A stretch of 64,000 nucleotides of DNA from Bowmanella sp. JS7-9 (GTDB taxonomy: Bacteria > Pseudomonadota > Gammaproteobacteria > Enterobacterales > Alteromonadaceae). A program made the translations under genes and the position numbers. The stretch lies in NCBI RefSeq assembly GCF_004329715.1, contig NZ_JXSY01000021.1, positions 208,308 to 272,307 of the forward strand, written 5' to 3'. The notes below the pieces were generated by a model. That model saw only the letters and a program-made list of their open reading frames with translations, was not told the DNA's origin and did no database searches. Shown in pieces: positions 10,017 through 19,219 of this stretch (position 1 is the first letter of the stretch; each line of letters starts with the position of its first letter).

Positions 10017-11533
10017 AAATTCACTACCGATTTTGCTGTTGTTATGGGCAGTTCAAACATTGCCAAATAATTGCTCAGACTCTGCTGTTGCTCCTCACTG
10101 AGCTGCAGCCCTAATTTGGTGCGGCGCCATAAAATATCCTCGGCGCAGCTGGCCCACTCCTGTTGTACCAGATAATCGACTTCTTTTTGATACAAACCAC
10201 AACCAAAATCCTGCCCCAAATCAATCAGTTGCATACAGTTCAGCAGTAGTTGCCGGGTATCGGTACCAAATTGGCGCACATAGCGCGCGAGTGTGGGCTT
10301 GGGCACAAAGCCATAGTCTTGGCATAGCGCTGCCAACAGCGTGTCACGATCGGTAAAATCGCCACCGGGCAGTGGCATACTTTGAGTACGGCAGGCTGTC
10401 ATGGCCGGGAATTTAGGTTTAAGGGTATCTACTACCGCTTCAGCTAATTTGCGGTAGGTGGTGATCTTGCCACCGAAGGCGGAGATCAGCGGTAGCTGGC
10501 TATTTTGCCAGTTCTGCACCACGGTGTAGTCGCGGGTAACTTTCTGCGCTTCGACAGATTCATCATTCATTAAAGGACGCACGCCGGAGTAGGTGCTTAC
10601 AATATCGTTGGCGGTTATCTGATGCTTAAAGTAATGATTGGCACTGTTGATCAGGTAATCGATTTCCTGCTGGCTGATAGCTGCATCATTCGGTGGGCCT
10701 GCATATTCCACATCCGTGGTACCCACCAGTGAATAGGCCTGCTCAAACGGGCTGACAAAAATAATGCGGCCATCGGGATTTTGCAGAATATAGGCTTCGT
10801 CGCCGTCATGTATTTTCGGCACGATGATGTGGCTACCTTTCACCAGCCGGATTTGCTGTGGGGCCTGGTAATTATCAATGTCGCCAAATAGCGAGCTAAC
10901 CCAGGGGCCGGCCGCATTGACTAAGGCATCGCTGGTGACCTGAAATGATTGGCCATGCTGAGGCTGCAGTGACACGCGCCATTGGTTGTCATGCTGGTCG
11001 ATGTGGGTGCAGCGGCAATAATTGATAATGGTGGCACCATGCTGTTCGGCAGCTTTGGCATTTAAGATAACCAGCCTGGCGTCATCAACCCACACATCAG
11101 AATAAGTAAAGCCTTTGCTTATTGTCGCTTTCAGCGGTGAGTTGGCATCAAAGCGCACGCTGCGTGAACCAGGCAACGTAGCGCGACTGGCCAGATTGTC
11201 ATATAAAAACAGGCCGAGGCGGATCAGCCAGGCCGGGCGTAAATGGGATTGGTGTGGCAGAACAAAACGCAGCGGATGCATGATATGTGGCGCGTTTTTT
11301 AGCAGCACTTCGCGCTCAGCCAGCGCTTTGCGTACCAGCGAGAACTCATGGTGCTCCAGATAGCGCAGCCCGCCGTGAATCAGTTTGCTGGAGCGTGAGG
11401 AAGTTGCCGAGCCCAAATCATTCTGCTCGCACAACAACACTTTCAGCCCACGTGATGCCGCATCGGCAGCGATGCCGGTACCGTTTACACCACCACCGAC
11501 AACAATAAGATCGTAATGCTCTGCAATAACCAT
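10013..11533 (-). CDS. glpD: aerobic glycerol-3-phosphate dehydrogenase
   Basis: GlpD is an FAD-dependent membrane-associated enzyme that oxidises glycerol 3-phosphate to dihydroxyacetone phosphate and passes electrons to quinone. An N-terminal Rossmann motif ([15 protein letters not shown]), the [16 protein letters not shown] signature and the C-terminal DAO domain are present. The frame extends upstream to an ATG at 11629, but the ATG at 11533 gives about 506 residues, the family length, and starts at the flavin fold. Neither start has a strong ribosome site. First gene of a glpD-glpK operon; no glpF or glpR is visible. Confidence 0.93.
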   Translation of the reverse strand: MVIAEHYDLIVVGGGVNGTGIAADAASRGLKVLLCEQNDLGSATSSRSSKLIHGGLRYLEHHEFSLVRKALAEREVLLKNAPHIMHPLRFVLPHQSHLRPAWLIRLGLFLYDNLASRATLPGSRSVRFDANSPLKATISKGFTYSDVWVDDARLVILNAKAAEQHGATIINYCRCTHIDQHDNQWRVSLQPQHGQSFQVTSDALVNAAGPWVSSLFGDIDNYQAPQQIRLVKGSHIIVPKIHDGDEAYILQNPDGRIIFVSPFEQAYSLVGTTDVEYAGPPNDAAISQQEIDYLINSANHYFKHQITANDIVSTYSGVRPLMNDESVEAQKVTRDYTVVQNWQNSQLPLISAFGGKITTYRKLAEAVVDTLKPKFPAMTACRTQSMPLPGGDFTDRDTLLAALCQDYGFVPKPTLARYVRQFGTDTRQLLLNCMQLIDLGQDFGCGLYQKEVDYLVQQEWASCAEDILWRRTKLGLQLSEEQQQSLSNYLAMFELPITTAKSVVNL

Positions 11534-11827
11534 AGCGGCTGTGAGCCTAACCCCTGCAATTGGTTGCGTATGTATAACATCATTAGCATTACCGCTTGCA
11601 GAAAGCGAACTTAACTCAACGCGAATCATAATTTATGCGGACGAAGAAAAAAGCGCGTTTTTTGCTCTATACGTATTTTAAAATTCTTTCGTAAAAACAA
11701 AGAGATAATCATCCCCACGAAATCCCCATAAAACCTCCAGGTTATCTTCAAGCCCCGCGAGCGACATCTCCCTATTCTTGCTCCTGTCGAGACAACAATG
11801 TCTTACCAACACACAGGAGAAAGAACC

Positions 11828-12661
11828 ATGTTAACGATTACCCAACCACAACAAACCAATGCAGTTAATTATTCAGCAATAAAAGAAAAACAGCGTATTA
11901 CCTGGGGCTCTGGTGATTACGGCCGTATCGGTGTGACGCTGCAAATTACCGGAGAGGAGTTATGCGAGAGTCTGGACGTGCATGCCGGTGATACGGTTTT
12001 AGATGTCGCGGCAGGCAACGGCAATGTCACGCTGGCGGCGGCGCGTCGTTTTTGTCAGGTGACATCAACCGATTATGTGGATGATTTATTGGCACAATCA
12101 AAATTACGGGCTGAGGCTGAAGGCCTGGCCGTGGACTATCAGTTCGCCGATGCCGAAGCGTTGCCTTTTGCGGACGAGCACTTCGACCATGTGGTCTCTA
12201 CCTTTGGCGTCATGTTCGCCCCTAATCAGGCGCAAAGTGCCGCGGAACTGCTGCGGGTGTGCAAGTCAGGCGGCAAAATTGGTTTGGTCAACTGGACGCC
12301 GGAAGGTTTTGTCGGGCAACTATTCAAATTAATCGGCAGTTATGTGGCGCCACCGGCTGGCTTAAAGTCACCGGCGTTGTGGGGTACCCAAGTGTTTATT
12401 GATGAACATTTTGCCGCCGAGGCTTGTGAAATCACTTATCGGGTCAAGGAATTCAACTTCCGTTATCGCTCGGCGCAGCACTGGATTGATTTGTTCCGCG
12501 ATTATTACGGCCCGGTGCATAAAGCGTTTGGGGCGCTGGATGCTGAGCAAGCGAATAGTCTGGAGCAGGATATTCATCAGTTAATCGCGCGGTTTAATCG
12601 TGATGCAAACCTTATGGTGGTGCCATCTGAGTATCTCGAAATTGTGATTCAGAAACGTTAA
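11828..12661 (+). CDS. class I SAM-dependent methyltransferase
   Basis: This 277-residue cytoplasmic enzyme has the SAM-binding motif VLDVAAGNGNVTLAAA, then TSTDYVDDLL and a UbiE/Methyltransf_11-type VSTFGVMFAPNQ segment. The start chosen is the ATG at 11828, preceded by AGGAG at good spacing; an in-frame ATG at 11798 lacks this. It lies 28 bases upstream of the mddA-like gene, so the two are probably cotranscribed. The substrate is unknown. Confidence 0.85.
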   Translation: MLTITQPQQTNAVNYSAIKEKQRITWGSGDYGRIGVTLQITGEELCESLDVHAGDTVLDVAAGNGNVTLAAARRFCQVTSTDYVDDLLAQSKLRAEAEGLAVDYQFADAEALPFADEHFDHVVSTFGVMFAPNQAQSAAELLRVCKSGGKIGLVNWTPEGFVGQLFKLIGSYVAPPAGLKSPALWGTQVFIDEHFAAEACEITYRVKEFNFRYRSAQHWIDLFRDYYGPVHKAFGALDAEQANSLEQDIHQLIARFNRDANLMVVPSEYLEIVIQKR

Positions 12662-12689
12662 TCCGTGGGACGAAATTGAGGATAAGATC

Positions 12690-13472
12690 ATGAAAAGTAC
12701 CAATGAATTAGTCGCTACTATGCCTGTGCAACTGGCTGGCACAAATTTGGCCAAACGCCTGAGTGTGCTGACTTATGGCATCATCGCTTACGGGGTGGGC
12801 TGCTTTGGACTCTTCTGGCTGATTCTCGGCGCAGGCGCTTTTGCGCCTGTTGGCCTGAGTCAGTGGCAGGCAGAGTCAGTTTGGCTGAGCCTGCTGGTGA
12901 ATATGGGGTTAATTGGCCTTTTTACTCTGCAACATACCGTGATGGCCAGAGCCTGGTTTAAAAACTGGCTGACACGCTTTATTCCAGCAGCCACGGAGCG
13001 CGCCACCTTTGTTTTGATGTCGGGGTTAATGTGTTGCGCAATTATGTATGGCTGGCAGACGGTTCCAGGCGTGGTGTGGCAGTTACACAATCAGGTGGCG
13101 ATGTGCAGCGTGTATACCTTGTATGTGACAGGCACTGCCTATTTATTGCTGGCAACCTTTGTGACCAACCACTTTGAACTGATGGGGCTGCGTCAGGTAT
13201 ACCTGTATTTTCGTGACATTCCCTATCAGCCGCTGGCGTTTACTAATAAGTTTATGTACCGCTACAGCCGTCATCCGATGATGCTTGGCATGCTGATATT
13301 GTTGTGGGCGGTGCCGACCATGACGGCAACGCGCCTGGTATTGTCTGTCCTGTTTACTGTTTACACCTTCATCGGAATTTTCTTTGAAGAGCGAGATTTA
13401 TTAAAGAACTTCGGAGATACCTATCGTGAGTACAAACAAAAGATTGCCGCATTTATTCCCGGTATCTACTGA
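12690..13472 (+). CDS. mddA: MddA-like methanethiol S-methyltransferase (membrane)
   Basis: This 260-residue protein has about five to six membrane helices and belongs to the NnrU/isoprenylcysteine-methyltransferase-like superfamily. It has the signatures I associate with MddA: LQHTVMARAWFK, ATERATFVLMSGL, NHFELMGLRQVYLYFR, YRYSRHPMMLGMLI, and the C-terminal FFEERDLLKNFGDTYREY. Known MddA methylates methanethiol with S-adenosylmethionine to give dimethyl sulfide. GAGGA precedes the ATG. It follows a soluble methyltransferase gene closely. Family assignment is by motif memory; activity is inferred. Confidence 0.78.
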   Translation: MKSTNELVATMPVQLAGTNLAKRLSVLTYGIIAYGVGCFGLFWLILGAGAFAPVGLSQWQAESVWLSLLVNMGLIGLFTLQHTVMARAWFKNWLTRFIPAATERATFVLMSGLMCCAIMYGWQTVPGVVWQLHNQVAMCSVYTLYVTGTAYLLLATFVTNHFELMGLRQVYLYFRDIPYQPLAFTNKFMYRYSRHPMMLGMLILLWAVPTMTATRLVLSVLFTVYTFIGIFFEERDLLKNFGDTYREYKQKIAAFIPGIY

Positions 13473-13479
13473 TTCAATG

Positions 13480-13511
13480 CGGGCAGTGAGTGCAGTTCTG
13501 CCCGATGTTTT
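13480..13511 (+). terminator. probable terminator after mddA
   Basis: CGGGCAG (13480-13486) and CTGCCCG (13498-13504) flank an 11-base loop and are followed shortly by a five-T run. The loop is longer than usual, so strength is uncertain. Confidence 0.5.
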
Positions 13512-13574
13512 TCTCATTGCAGCCTGCCAGTCGAGCCCCTATGCTGGGGGCAACTTGCGTTAAGAGACGATGTT

Positions 13575-13970
13575 ATGACTGAGGAATATCAGTGCTGGCA
13601 ATGTGGGCAGGCACTCAAGGGGTTGATTTTGCCGTTATCGCGTCGCGAAGAATGCGGCGAGTGCGGGGCCGACCAGCATGTGTGTAAAATGTGTGTGCAT
13701 TTTGATGGGCGCTATTGCACCGAACAGCGCGCCGAACCACCTAACGACAAAGAGAAGGCCAATTTTTGCGATTACTTCGCGCCAAAAGCTAACGCCTACA
13801 GTGGCGGTTATGTGGACAAATCTGCCGCAGCAAAAGCCAAACTAGCAGCGCTATTTGGTGATGAGCCTGCCGCACCTGCTGATAAGGCTAATGAATCTGC
13901 ACAGCACAAAGCCAAAACGCCGGCCGAGTTAGCGGAAGAAAAGTTACGTAAATTATTAGGCGGCGACTAG
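13575..13970 (+). CDS. small CxxC-rich (zinc-ribbon-like) protein
   Basis: The first 65 residues hold CWQCG, CGECG, CKMC and further single Cys residues, a pattern typical of zinc binding. The C-terminal half is charged and Ala-rich (AAKAKLAALFGDE, ELAEEKLRKLLGG), probably helical and flexible. It is 131 residues with no signal peptide, so cytoplasmic. I know similar uncharacterised gammaproteobacterial proteins but no function. AAGAGA precedes the ATG. Confidence 0.75.
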   Translation: MTEEYQCWQCGQALKGLILPLSRREECGECGADQHVCKMCVHFDGRYCTEQRAEPPNDKEKANFCDYFAPKANAYSGGYVDKSAAAKAKLAALFGDEPAAPADKANESAQHKAKTPAELAEEKLRKLLGGD

Positions 13971-14040
13971 CCCGAGCCTGTTTTAATATCCGGGATCTTA
14001 TTCCTGATTTAAGTCTGATTCGTTTGAGGACAAACCTGTT

Positions 14041-14472
14041 GTGATTGCGAAAATTCTCCACCATTTACGTCCCCTGATTGTATCCATGCTGACTATTTTG
14101 TTGTGTTTTGCCGTACTGGATGGGATCTGGCTGGGATTAATCGCCCAGTCCTGGTATCAAACTGAGATGGCGAGCCTACTGCGTAATGAATTTATCCAGT
14201 GGCCGTGGCTGGTGTTTTATCTGAGCTATTCTGCCGTGGTGTTGGTATTAACCGTCATCGCCAATCGCGAAAAGCCCTGGTGGTACGCAGGTATTGATGG
14301 CGCCTTTTTAGGGCTGGCCAGTTACGGGGCATATAACCTGACCAACTACAGCATTATTGAAGGTTACAGCCTGTTTATTACGCTGGTGGACTGGAGCTGG
14401 GGCATTTTTGTGACCAGCATGAGTGCCATCGCCGGTTGGTGGGGCTTTAACCTGAAAACCAAGCCTAATTAA
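14041..14472 (+). CDS. DUF2177-like membrane protein
   Basis: This 143-residue protein has about four transmembrane segments. It resembles DUF2177 (FAVLDGIWLGLIAQSWYQ near residue 30; AGIDGAFLGLASYGAYNLTNYS near 85; VDWSWGIF near 120). The start is a GTG with GAGGA nine bases upstream. The family has no established function. It lies upstream of efpL but separated by 123 bases. Confidence 0.78.
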   Translation: MIAKILHHLRPLIVSMLTILLCFAVLDGIWLGLIAQSWYQTEMASLLRNEFIQWPWLVFYLSYSAVVLVLTVIANREKPWWYAGIDGAFLGLASYGAYNLTNYSIIEGYSLFITLVDWSWGIFVTSMSAIAGWWGFNLKTKPN

Positions 14473-14595
14473 TACATTCAGGCGCTTATTTAGTTATCAG
14501 TGGCTTTTCCAAAGAGCAAAAATGCTGGAAAATAGCCGGCGAATTTTAAAGCTAGTTGTCGGCTGCGCGCTGACTCAACAACGCAGGATTACCCC

Positions 14596-15171
14596 ATGCC
14601 AAAGGCAAGTGAAATCAAAAAGAACAACACCATCATTTTTGATGGCAAAACCTGTATCGTGCGCGATATCGAGCGCTCTGTGCCGCAAGGCCGTGCGGGT
14701 GGCAGCATCTACCGTATGCGTATGTATGATGTCGTGACCGGTCAGAAGTTTGATGAGACCTTCAAAGACTCTGACATGCTGGATTATGCGGATCTGATCC
14801 GTCGTCCTGCGATGTTTTCTTATATGGATGGCGACGAGTTCGTGTTCATGGATAAAGAAGATTACACCCCATATCACCTGAACAAAGACTCTGTGGGCGA
14901 TGACGCCTTGTTTTTCAATGAAGAGACTGACGGTATTCAGGTCATTATCGTGAGTGAAGTGCCAGTGGCGCTGGATATGCCAATGAGCGTTGAATTGCAG
15001 GTGGAAGAAACTGATCCGTCAATCAAAGGTGCATCAGCGACCTCGCGTACTAAACCAGCCAAGCTGACTACCGGTCTGGTTGTTCAGGTACCTGAATACA
15101 TCAGCACTGGCGAATGGATCAAAATCAACACCGAAGAGCGCAAGTTCCAAAGTCGCGGTGACAAGCACTAA
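14596..15171 (+). CDS. efpL: elongation factor P-like protein EfpL (YeiP)
   Basis: This 191-residue three-domain EF-P paralogue binds the ribosome E site and relieves stalling at proline-containing motifs. The EF-P lysine loop is replaced by PQGRAGGS with Arg33 at the tip, the hallmark of the EfpL/YeiP subgroup, which needs no lysine modification. The KOW-like domain (1-65), central OB domain ([11 protein letters not shown]) and C-terminal OB domain ([20 protein letters not shown]) are complete. CAGGAT precedes the ATG. A terminator follows. Confidence 0.93.
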   Translation: MPKASEIKKNNTIIFDGKTCIVRDIERSVPQGRAGGSIYRMRMYDVVTGQKFDETFKDSDMLDYADLIRRPAMFSYMDGDEFVFMDKEDYTPYHLNKDSVGDDALFFNEETDGIQVIIVSEVPVALDMPMSVELQVEETDPSIKGASATSRTKPAKLTTGLVVQVPEYISTGEWIKINTEERKFQSRGDKH

Positions 15172-15191
15172 GACGCAAGTTCTGTGTTGCA

Positions 15192-15217
15192 AAGGCGGGC
15201 TCAGGCTCGCCTTTTTT
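15192..15217 (+). terminator. rho-independent terminator after efpL
   Basis: AAGGCGGGC (15192-15200), loop TCAG, GCTCGCCTT (15205-15213) with one G-T wobble, then a six-T run. It is a strong intrinsic terminator for efpL. Confidence 0.85.
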
Positions 15218-15324
15218 GTTGCTGTGATTAGCTTTAACTCAATTTGTATTATGCCAGTCGCACAAAAGCATTTTATGCGGTGTTTACTGATAAGCTTGCA
15301 CAAAAATACACAAGAGATAGTTAA

Positions 15325-15978
15325 ATGCGTGCCACTGTATTGATGTTGTTTGTGATGTTAGGCGGTTGCGTCGGTGTAAATTCGCCCCGGATCACTCAAT
15401 GGCCAATTACTTTTGATGCTGAACGTGAACAGTTGTCGCTGGAATACATGCGCGAACACTACGGTATTGTGCAGGAAAAAGCGGCGATCTCCCCCAATAT
15501 GGTGGTAGTCCACTGGACAGTGGTTCCTACGTTGCAAAAAACCTTTGAGGTATTTAACCCCTCTACTTTGCCAGCGTCGCGGGCAAAAATCAGTGCGGCC
15601 AGTGGGTTAAATGTCTCGGCGCATTTTTTGGTGGATCGTGATGGCAGTATCTACCAGTTGCTGCCGACCAACGTCTTCGCCCGTCACGTGATTGGCCTTA
15701 ATCACACCGCCATCGGTATTGAGAATATCGCCGACGGTGAAGCGCTGCCGCTGACTGAGGCGCAAATCGAGGCAAATATCCGCTTAATCCGTTATCTGGC
15801 TGGTAAGCACGCAATTGACTATGTGATAGGTCATCACGAGTATCAACGCTTTATCGGTCACCCATTGTGGAAAGAAAAAGACGCCAGTTACCTGACTGAA
15901 AAAACCGACCCCGGAGATGCCAATATGCAGATTATTCGTGCCGGTTTGGACGATTTGAATCTGCTGCCACTGCCGTGA
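15325..15978 (+). CDS. N-acetylmuramoyl-L-alanine amidase lipoprotein (Amidase_2)
   Basis: A lipobox (LGGC, Cys at about residue 15) marks an outer-membrane or periplasmic lipoprotein. The Amidase_2/PGRP fold has zinc-ligand candidates in VVVHWT, the AHFLVDRDGSIYQLLP segment, GLNHTAIGIENIA, and the C-terminal GHHEY and KTDPGDAN. It would cleave the amide between muramic acid and the stem peptide, like AmiD. It is convergent with, and 2 bases from, the M14-like/LdcA operon, forming a cell-wall cluster. Confidence 0.87.
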   Translation: MRATVLMLFVMLGGCVGVNSPRITQWPITFDAEREQLSLEYMREHYGIVQEKAAISPNMVVVHWTVVPTLQKTFEVFNPSTLPASRAKISAASGLNVSAHFLVDRDGSIYQLLPTNVFARHVIGLNHTAIGIENIADGEALPLTEAQIEANIRLIRYLAGKHAIDYVIGHHEYQRFIGHPLWKEKDASYLTEKTDPGDANMQIIRAGLDDLNLLPLP

Positions 15979-15980
15979 AA

Positions 15981-16796
15981 TCAGGGCGTGGTACTTATCA
16001 ATTGCTCGAAAACGAAATCGATCATCTGTTGCTGCTCCGTTAGATGGTCTTGGCCAAAGCCATCGTCATCGACGCGTTCAGCTTCAATATTGATATAGCG
16101 TCGTCCCTGCTTTTCTGCCAGCACTGATAAAGAGCCGTCATCCTCATCTGGCTCCGTAGCAACCTGCGGATTTTGCAGCACCACGTTGAATCCGGCTTGT
16201 TGCATGTGTGCATAATCGGTCGGCTCGGTAATAAAAAACAGGTCGTCTTCATCCTGACCCGCATCATGCACCTTTAACAGGTATTTAGCGCCTTGCGCCA
16301 ATTTGTCCTGATAACGCTTGATAGAGATAGTGCCGCGGCCCTGATGGCCATCATCATCGAATCCTTGCGTGTTGTTGTGAATGGCGACCCAATTGGGCGT
16401 TTGCAATTGAGCCAGAATAAAATCGGCCAGTTGCTGACTGAGCGCCATGGCGGTAACAAAATCCGGGGAGGTGCTTGTGAGGTCTTTGTTCAGTTTTAAA
16501 AGCGTCGCCTCGCGCCCGGCTGGGGTAAAAATGCGATTCGGATCAATCTCATAGTGCTGCTCGCCGATCTGCAAGTGAATGTGTCGTTGTCCGGATTGCT
16601 GCAGACGTACAAATTTGCCGCCAGTTTGTGTTACTTTGTTGGCCAGATATTGATTGGCGATGTTTTCATTCTGATGGGGGGCGAAAAACACCCAGGTATT
16701 CAGCTGTTCGCCGCTGGTAATCTCCAGCGAGATATCCGGTTGTGGAGCAAATAACAGCGACTGGCTTAACGCCAGTAACCCAACACTCGTCAACAT
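15981..16796 (-). CDS. putative M14-like zinc hydrolase, coupled to ldcA
   Basis: This 271-residue protein belongs to an uncharacterised family. I see an M14/AstE-like residue order: His41 and Glu44 in APHQNENIA (HxxE), Asn87-Arg88 in DPNRIF, His140 in AIHNNTQG, and a late Glu in INIEAE (238/240). The N-terminus (residues 1-17) is a hydrophobic signal or anchor. The start follows the ldcA stop directly (TAAATG), so it is translationally coupled to ldcA. This suggests a peptidase acting on peptidoglycan peptides, but that is inference. Confidence 0.65.
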   Translation of the reverse strand: MLTSVGLLALSQSLLFAPQPDISLEITSGEQLNTWVFFAPHQNENIANQYLANKVTQTGGKFVRLQQSGQRHIHLQIGEQHYEIDPNRIFTPAGREATLLKLNKDLTSTSPDFVTAMALSQQLADFILAQLQTPNWVAIHNNTQGFDDDGHQGRGTISIKRYQDKLAQGAKYLLKVHDAGQDEDDLFFITEPTDYAHMQQAGFNVVLQNPQVATEPDEDDGSLSVLAEKQGRRYINIEAERVDDDGFGQDHLTEQQQMIDFVFEQLISTTP

Positions 16797-17834
16797 TTAG
16801 CTCACCCCACTTTCCAATAACTGAATAGCGGGCTGACTGGTATCCAACCGCGCGCGGACCCCAATGGGAATCGTTGCCAGGTCGTCAATATGACCGATCA
16901 TCAGGCCGCGTATCACTGGGATGCCCAAGGGTTGTAAATGATCGTTAAGCACCTGCTCGATGCTCAAGCTATTGCCATCTATTTCACAATCGCTGCATTT
17001 TCCAAACGCAATGCCCGCAAGTTGTTGTAATTTTCCTGCAAGTTTTAAATGTGTGAGCATGCCATCAATGCGATAGGGCGCCTCGCTGACATCCTCCAGA
17101 ATCAGAATATTGCCGCGATAGTCCGGCTCGTAGGGCGTGCCGACTAACTTAACCATTAGCGACAGGTTGCCGCCGATAAGTTTACCTTCCGCTACCCCCG
17201 GTGTAATGACGGTGATGCGGTTGTCGCGCTCGGCGCGGCCCTCTGCTGTTTCAAACGCTGGTGGCGCAGCGATGGTGGCAGCCTGGGCGTCAAACAGCAC
17301 CTGCTTGAACTGACTAAGGGTGTAATCTGTGAAGTTCTGCGCGGCGATCGGGCCATGAAACGTGACCATGCCGGTTTGGGTATAAATGGCGTTGAGCAGA
17401 GCCGTTACATCGCTGTAGCCGATTATCACTTTAGGATGTTTGGCGATGCTGGCGTAATCCAGATAAGGCAAGATACGGGGGGAGCCATAGCCCCCGCGCA
17501 AGCAGAAGATGGCATCAACGTCCGGATCTTTGAACATGGCGTTGACATCCGCTGCGCGGACTTGGTCCTCGCCGGCCAAATAGCCGTGTCTCGCATACAA
17601 ATGCTGGCCGGTTTTTACCTTAAAGCCGAACGATTTGAGAATATCGATAGCAAAGCCAATATCCTGGTTTTCCATGACATTACTGCTTGGCGCAATCAGG
17701 CCAACGGTTTGACCGGCGCGTAAACGCGGTGGTTTATGCATCCCGGTTTTGCTTTGTGCGAAAGCCAGGGTGGGTTGCATCGCCGTTGCCAAAGCGCTGA
17801 TGATTGCGGTATGAATAAACTCACGTCGTTCCAT
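16797..17834 (-). CDS. ldcA: LD-carboxypeptidase (S66), exported
   Basis: LD-carboxypeptidases remove the terminal D-Ala from murein tetrapeptides during recycling. The 345-residue product has Ser141 in GYSDVTAL, Glu247 in ILEDVSEAP and His315 in GHIDD, the S66 triad. The N-terminus (MERREF then a hydrophobic stretch ending AFAQ) looks like a signal peptide, possibly Tat-type, so this version may act in the periplasm, unlike cytoplasmic E. coli LdcA. First gene of a two-gene operon with the M14-like protein. Confidence 0.87.
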   Translation of the reverse strand: MERREFIHTAIISALATAMQPTLAFAQSKTGMHKPPRLRAGQTVGLIAPSSNVMENQDIGFAIDILKSFGFKVKTGQHLYARHGYLAGEDQVRAADVNAMFKDPDVDAIFCLRGGYGSPRILPYLDYASIAKHPKVIIGYSDVTALLNAIYTQTGMVTFHGPIAAQNFTDYTLSQFKQVLFDAQAATIAAPPAFETAEGRAERDNRITVITPGVAEGKLIGGNLSLMVKLVGTPYEPDYRGNILILEDVSEAPYRIDGMLTHLKLAGKLQQLAGIAFGKCSDCEIDGNSLSIEQVLNDHLQPLGIPVIRGLMIGHIDDLATIPIGVRARLDTSQPAIQLLESGVS

Positions 17835-18029
17835 TATTTTGCTCTCGATAATTCCCTAAGTGGTAACCCATTATTGGGAATTCGCGGGTAAATGTCATGA
17901 TATGTGGCAACAACTGGTCGTGTTCCCGCTCATTTCAGCGTATTGACTGAGCATATGCACAGAGACAGGGCGACTTGTTTTTATCAAAGCTTTGAGGTGA
18001 GGTAGAATGTCTTTTTTCGTTATACAGAT

Positions 18030-18515
18030 ATGCAAATGACAGTGCCATTTCACTATTCGACCACGTTTGTATTGGATAAAAGCCATTTCAGTGAAACGTT
18101 TGATGCCTCGGTGCCGCCAATAGAAGGGGTTAAACCTTATACAAAGGCGATATTAATCGCGCTGTTTGGCGTGGTTTTACTATACGGGACGCCCGTTAGT
18201 GGCTATCTGGCCTGGTTTATTATCTGCCTTGGTGCCGTTGAGGCATTGAGTGTAAAGTTTCGCAAGGCCTGGTGGCTGTGGCGGCAGTTATTAAGCCGCA
18301 GTGCGAACAGCCCGGTAGAACTGAAAATGGATGAATCCGGCATTTATTGGCAGTCTGCTTACGTTAACAATCAGCTTCGCTGGGATGAGCTAAATCGAAT
18401 TGAATCTACCGAGGCCGGTTGGCTTTTGCACAGTCAGGCTGGTAGAACCTATTTATCTAATCGTTGTTTAAACGATGAGGCGTTAGCGTTTCTACAACGC
18501 CAATCGACCAGATAA
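18030..18515 (+). CDS. YcxB-like membrane protein
   Basis: This 161-residue protein has two adjacent transmembrane segments (about residues 38-77) and a C-terminal soluble domain (MDESGIYW near 105, LRWDELNRIES near 120). That layout recalls the YcxB-like family. Function is unknown. An internal ATG two codons on is an equally possible start. Its promoter region is shared divergently with ldcA. Confidence 0.65.
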   Translation: MQMTVPFHYSTTFVLDKSHFSETFDASVPPIEGVKPYTKAILIALFGVVLLYGTPVSGYLAWFIICLGAVEALSVKFRKAWWLWRQLLSRSANSPVELKMDESGIYWQSAYVNNQLRWDELNRIESTEAGWLLHSQAGRTYLSNRCLNDEALAFLQRQSTR

Positions 18516-18695
18516 GAACGTTACGTTTCGAAATCGTAACTGCGTGCGCGGCCTTGCATACCTGATGTTGGCCCGCATGCAACTACGCTACACATTTACA
18601 CAAAACGCTACAGATTAGACTCTGCCTCGCATTCATACTTCCATCTGTAATCCGACGTTGTCGGTATCAAACTTACCTTACAAGAGAAGGAAAAC

Positions 18696-19148
18696 ATGAT
18701 GCGAATTTGGCCCGCTTTACTTCTGTTACTCAATGGCTGTGCGACCCAGGGTGTGGATCGTGCCAGTCAGAATCAAATTATCCAGCAGTTCTACGCGCAG
18801 GTAGTCAATGCTGAACCCGTCAAGCTGGCATCGCATGTTAAAACGGGCATGCTGATTGGCGGTGTCAGTGGTTTTCTGGATGAATTAGATGGCAATTCTG
18901 AAGATATGATTGCGGGTGGTTTAGTCGGATTACTGTTTGGTGGTTTGTTTACCGCTATAGCGGAAGGCGATGATGATGCCACCCAGTACCAATTGTATTC
19001 TCCTGAATATGGGGAATTCAGTTTTGTACAAAAAGAATGGATTGATATTACCAGCGGCTGCGTCAAAGTCAGTCGCGCTGAGATAGATCGTTTATCCACT
19101 GCCGAGCCGGCGATGTGTGAGTTTGACAACTATGTCGAAGTGGAGTGA
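18696..19148 (+). CDS. lipoprotein with glycine-zipper-like segment
   Basis: The lipobox LNGC puts the lipidated Cys at about residue 15. A Gly-rich hydrophobic run (MIAGGLVGLLFGGLFTAIA, about 70-88) resembles a glycine-zipper membrane segment. It is 150 residues with a good AAGAGAAGG ribosome site. No named family recognised; probably an envelope lipoprotein of the 17-kDa/SlyB-like kind. Confidence 0.7.
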   Translation: MMRIWPALLLLLNGCATQGVDRASQNQIIQQFYAQVVNAEPVKLASHVKTGMLIGGVSGFLDELDGNSEDMIAGGLVGLLFGGLFTAIAEGDDDATQYQLYSPEYGEFSFVQKEWIDITSGCVKVSRAEIDRLSTAEPAMCEFDNYVEVE

Positions 19149-19219
19149 TTTGGCTGTTTATTGACCGGCATTAAGTCCTGTGCTTTGCTGCTGACTTCTC
19201 TGATGATGGAATAGCCCTA

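Noticed and set aside
11534..11629. N-terminal extension of glpD
   Set aside because: Adds 32 residues with no family match before the flavin-binding start; no ribosome site supports it.
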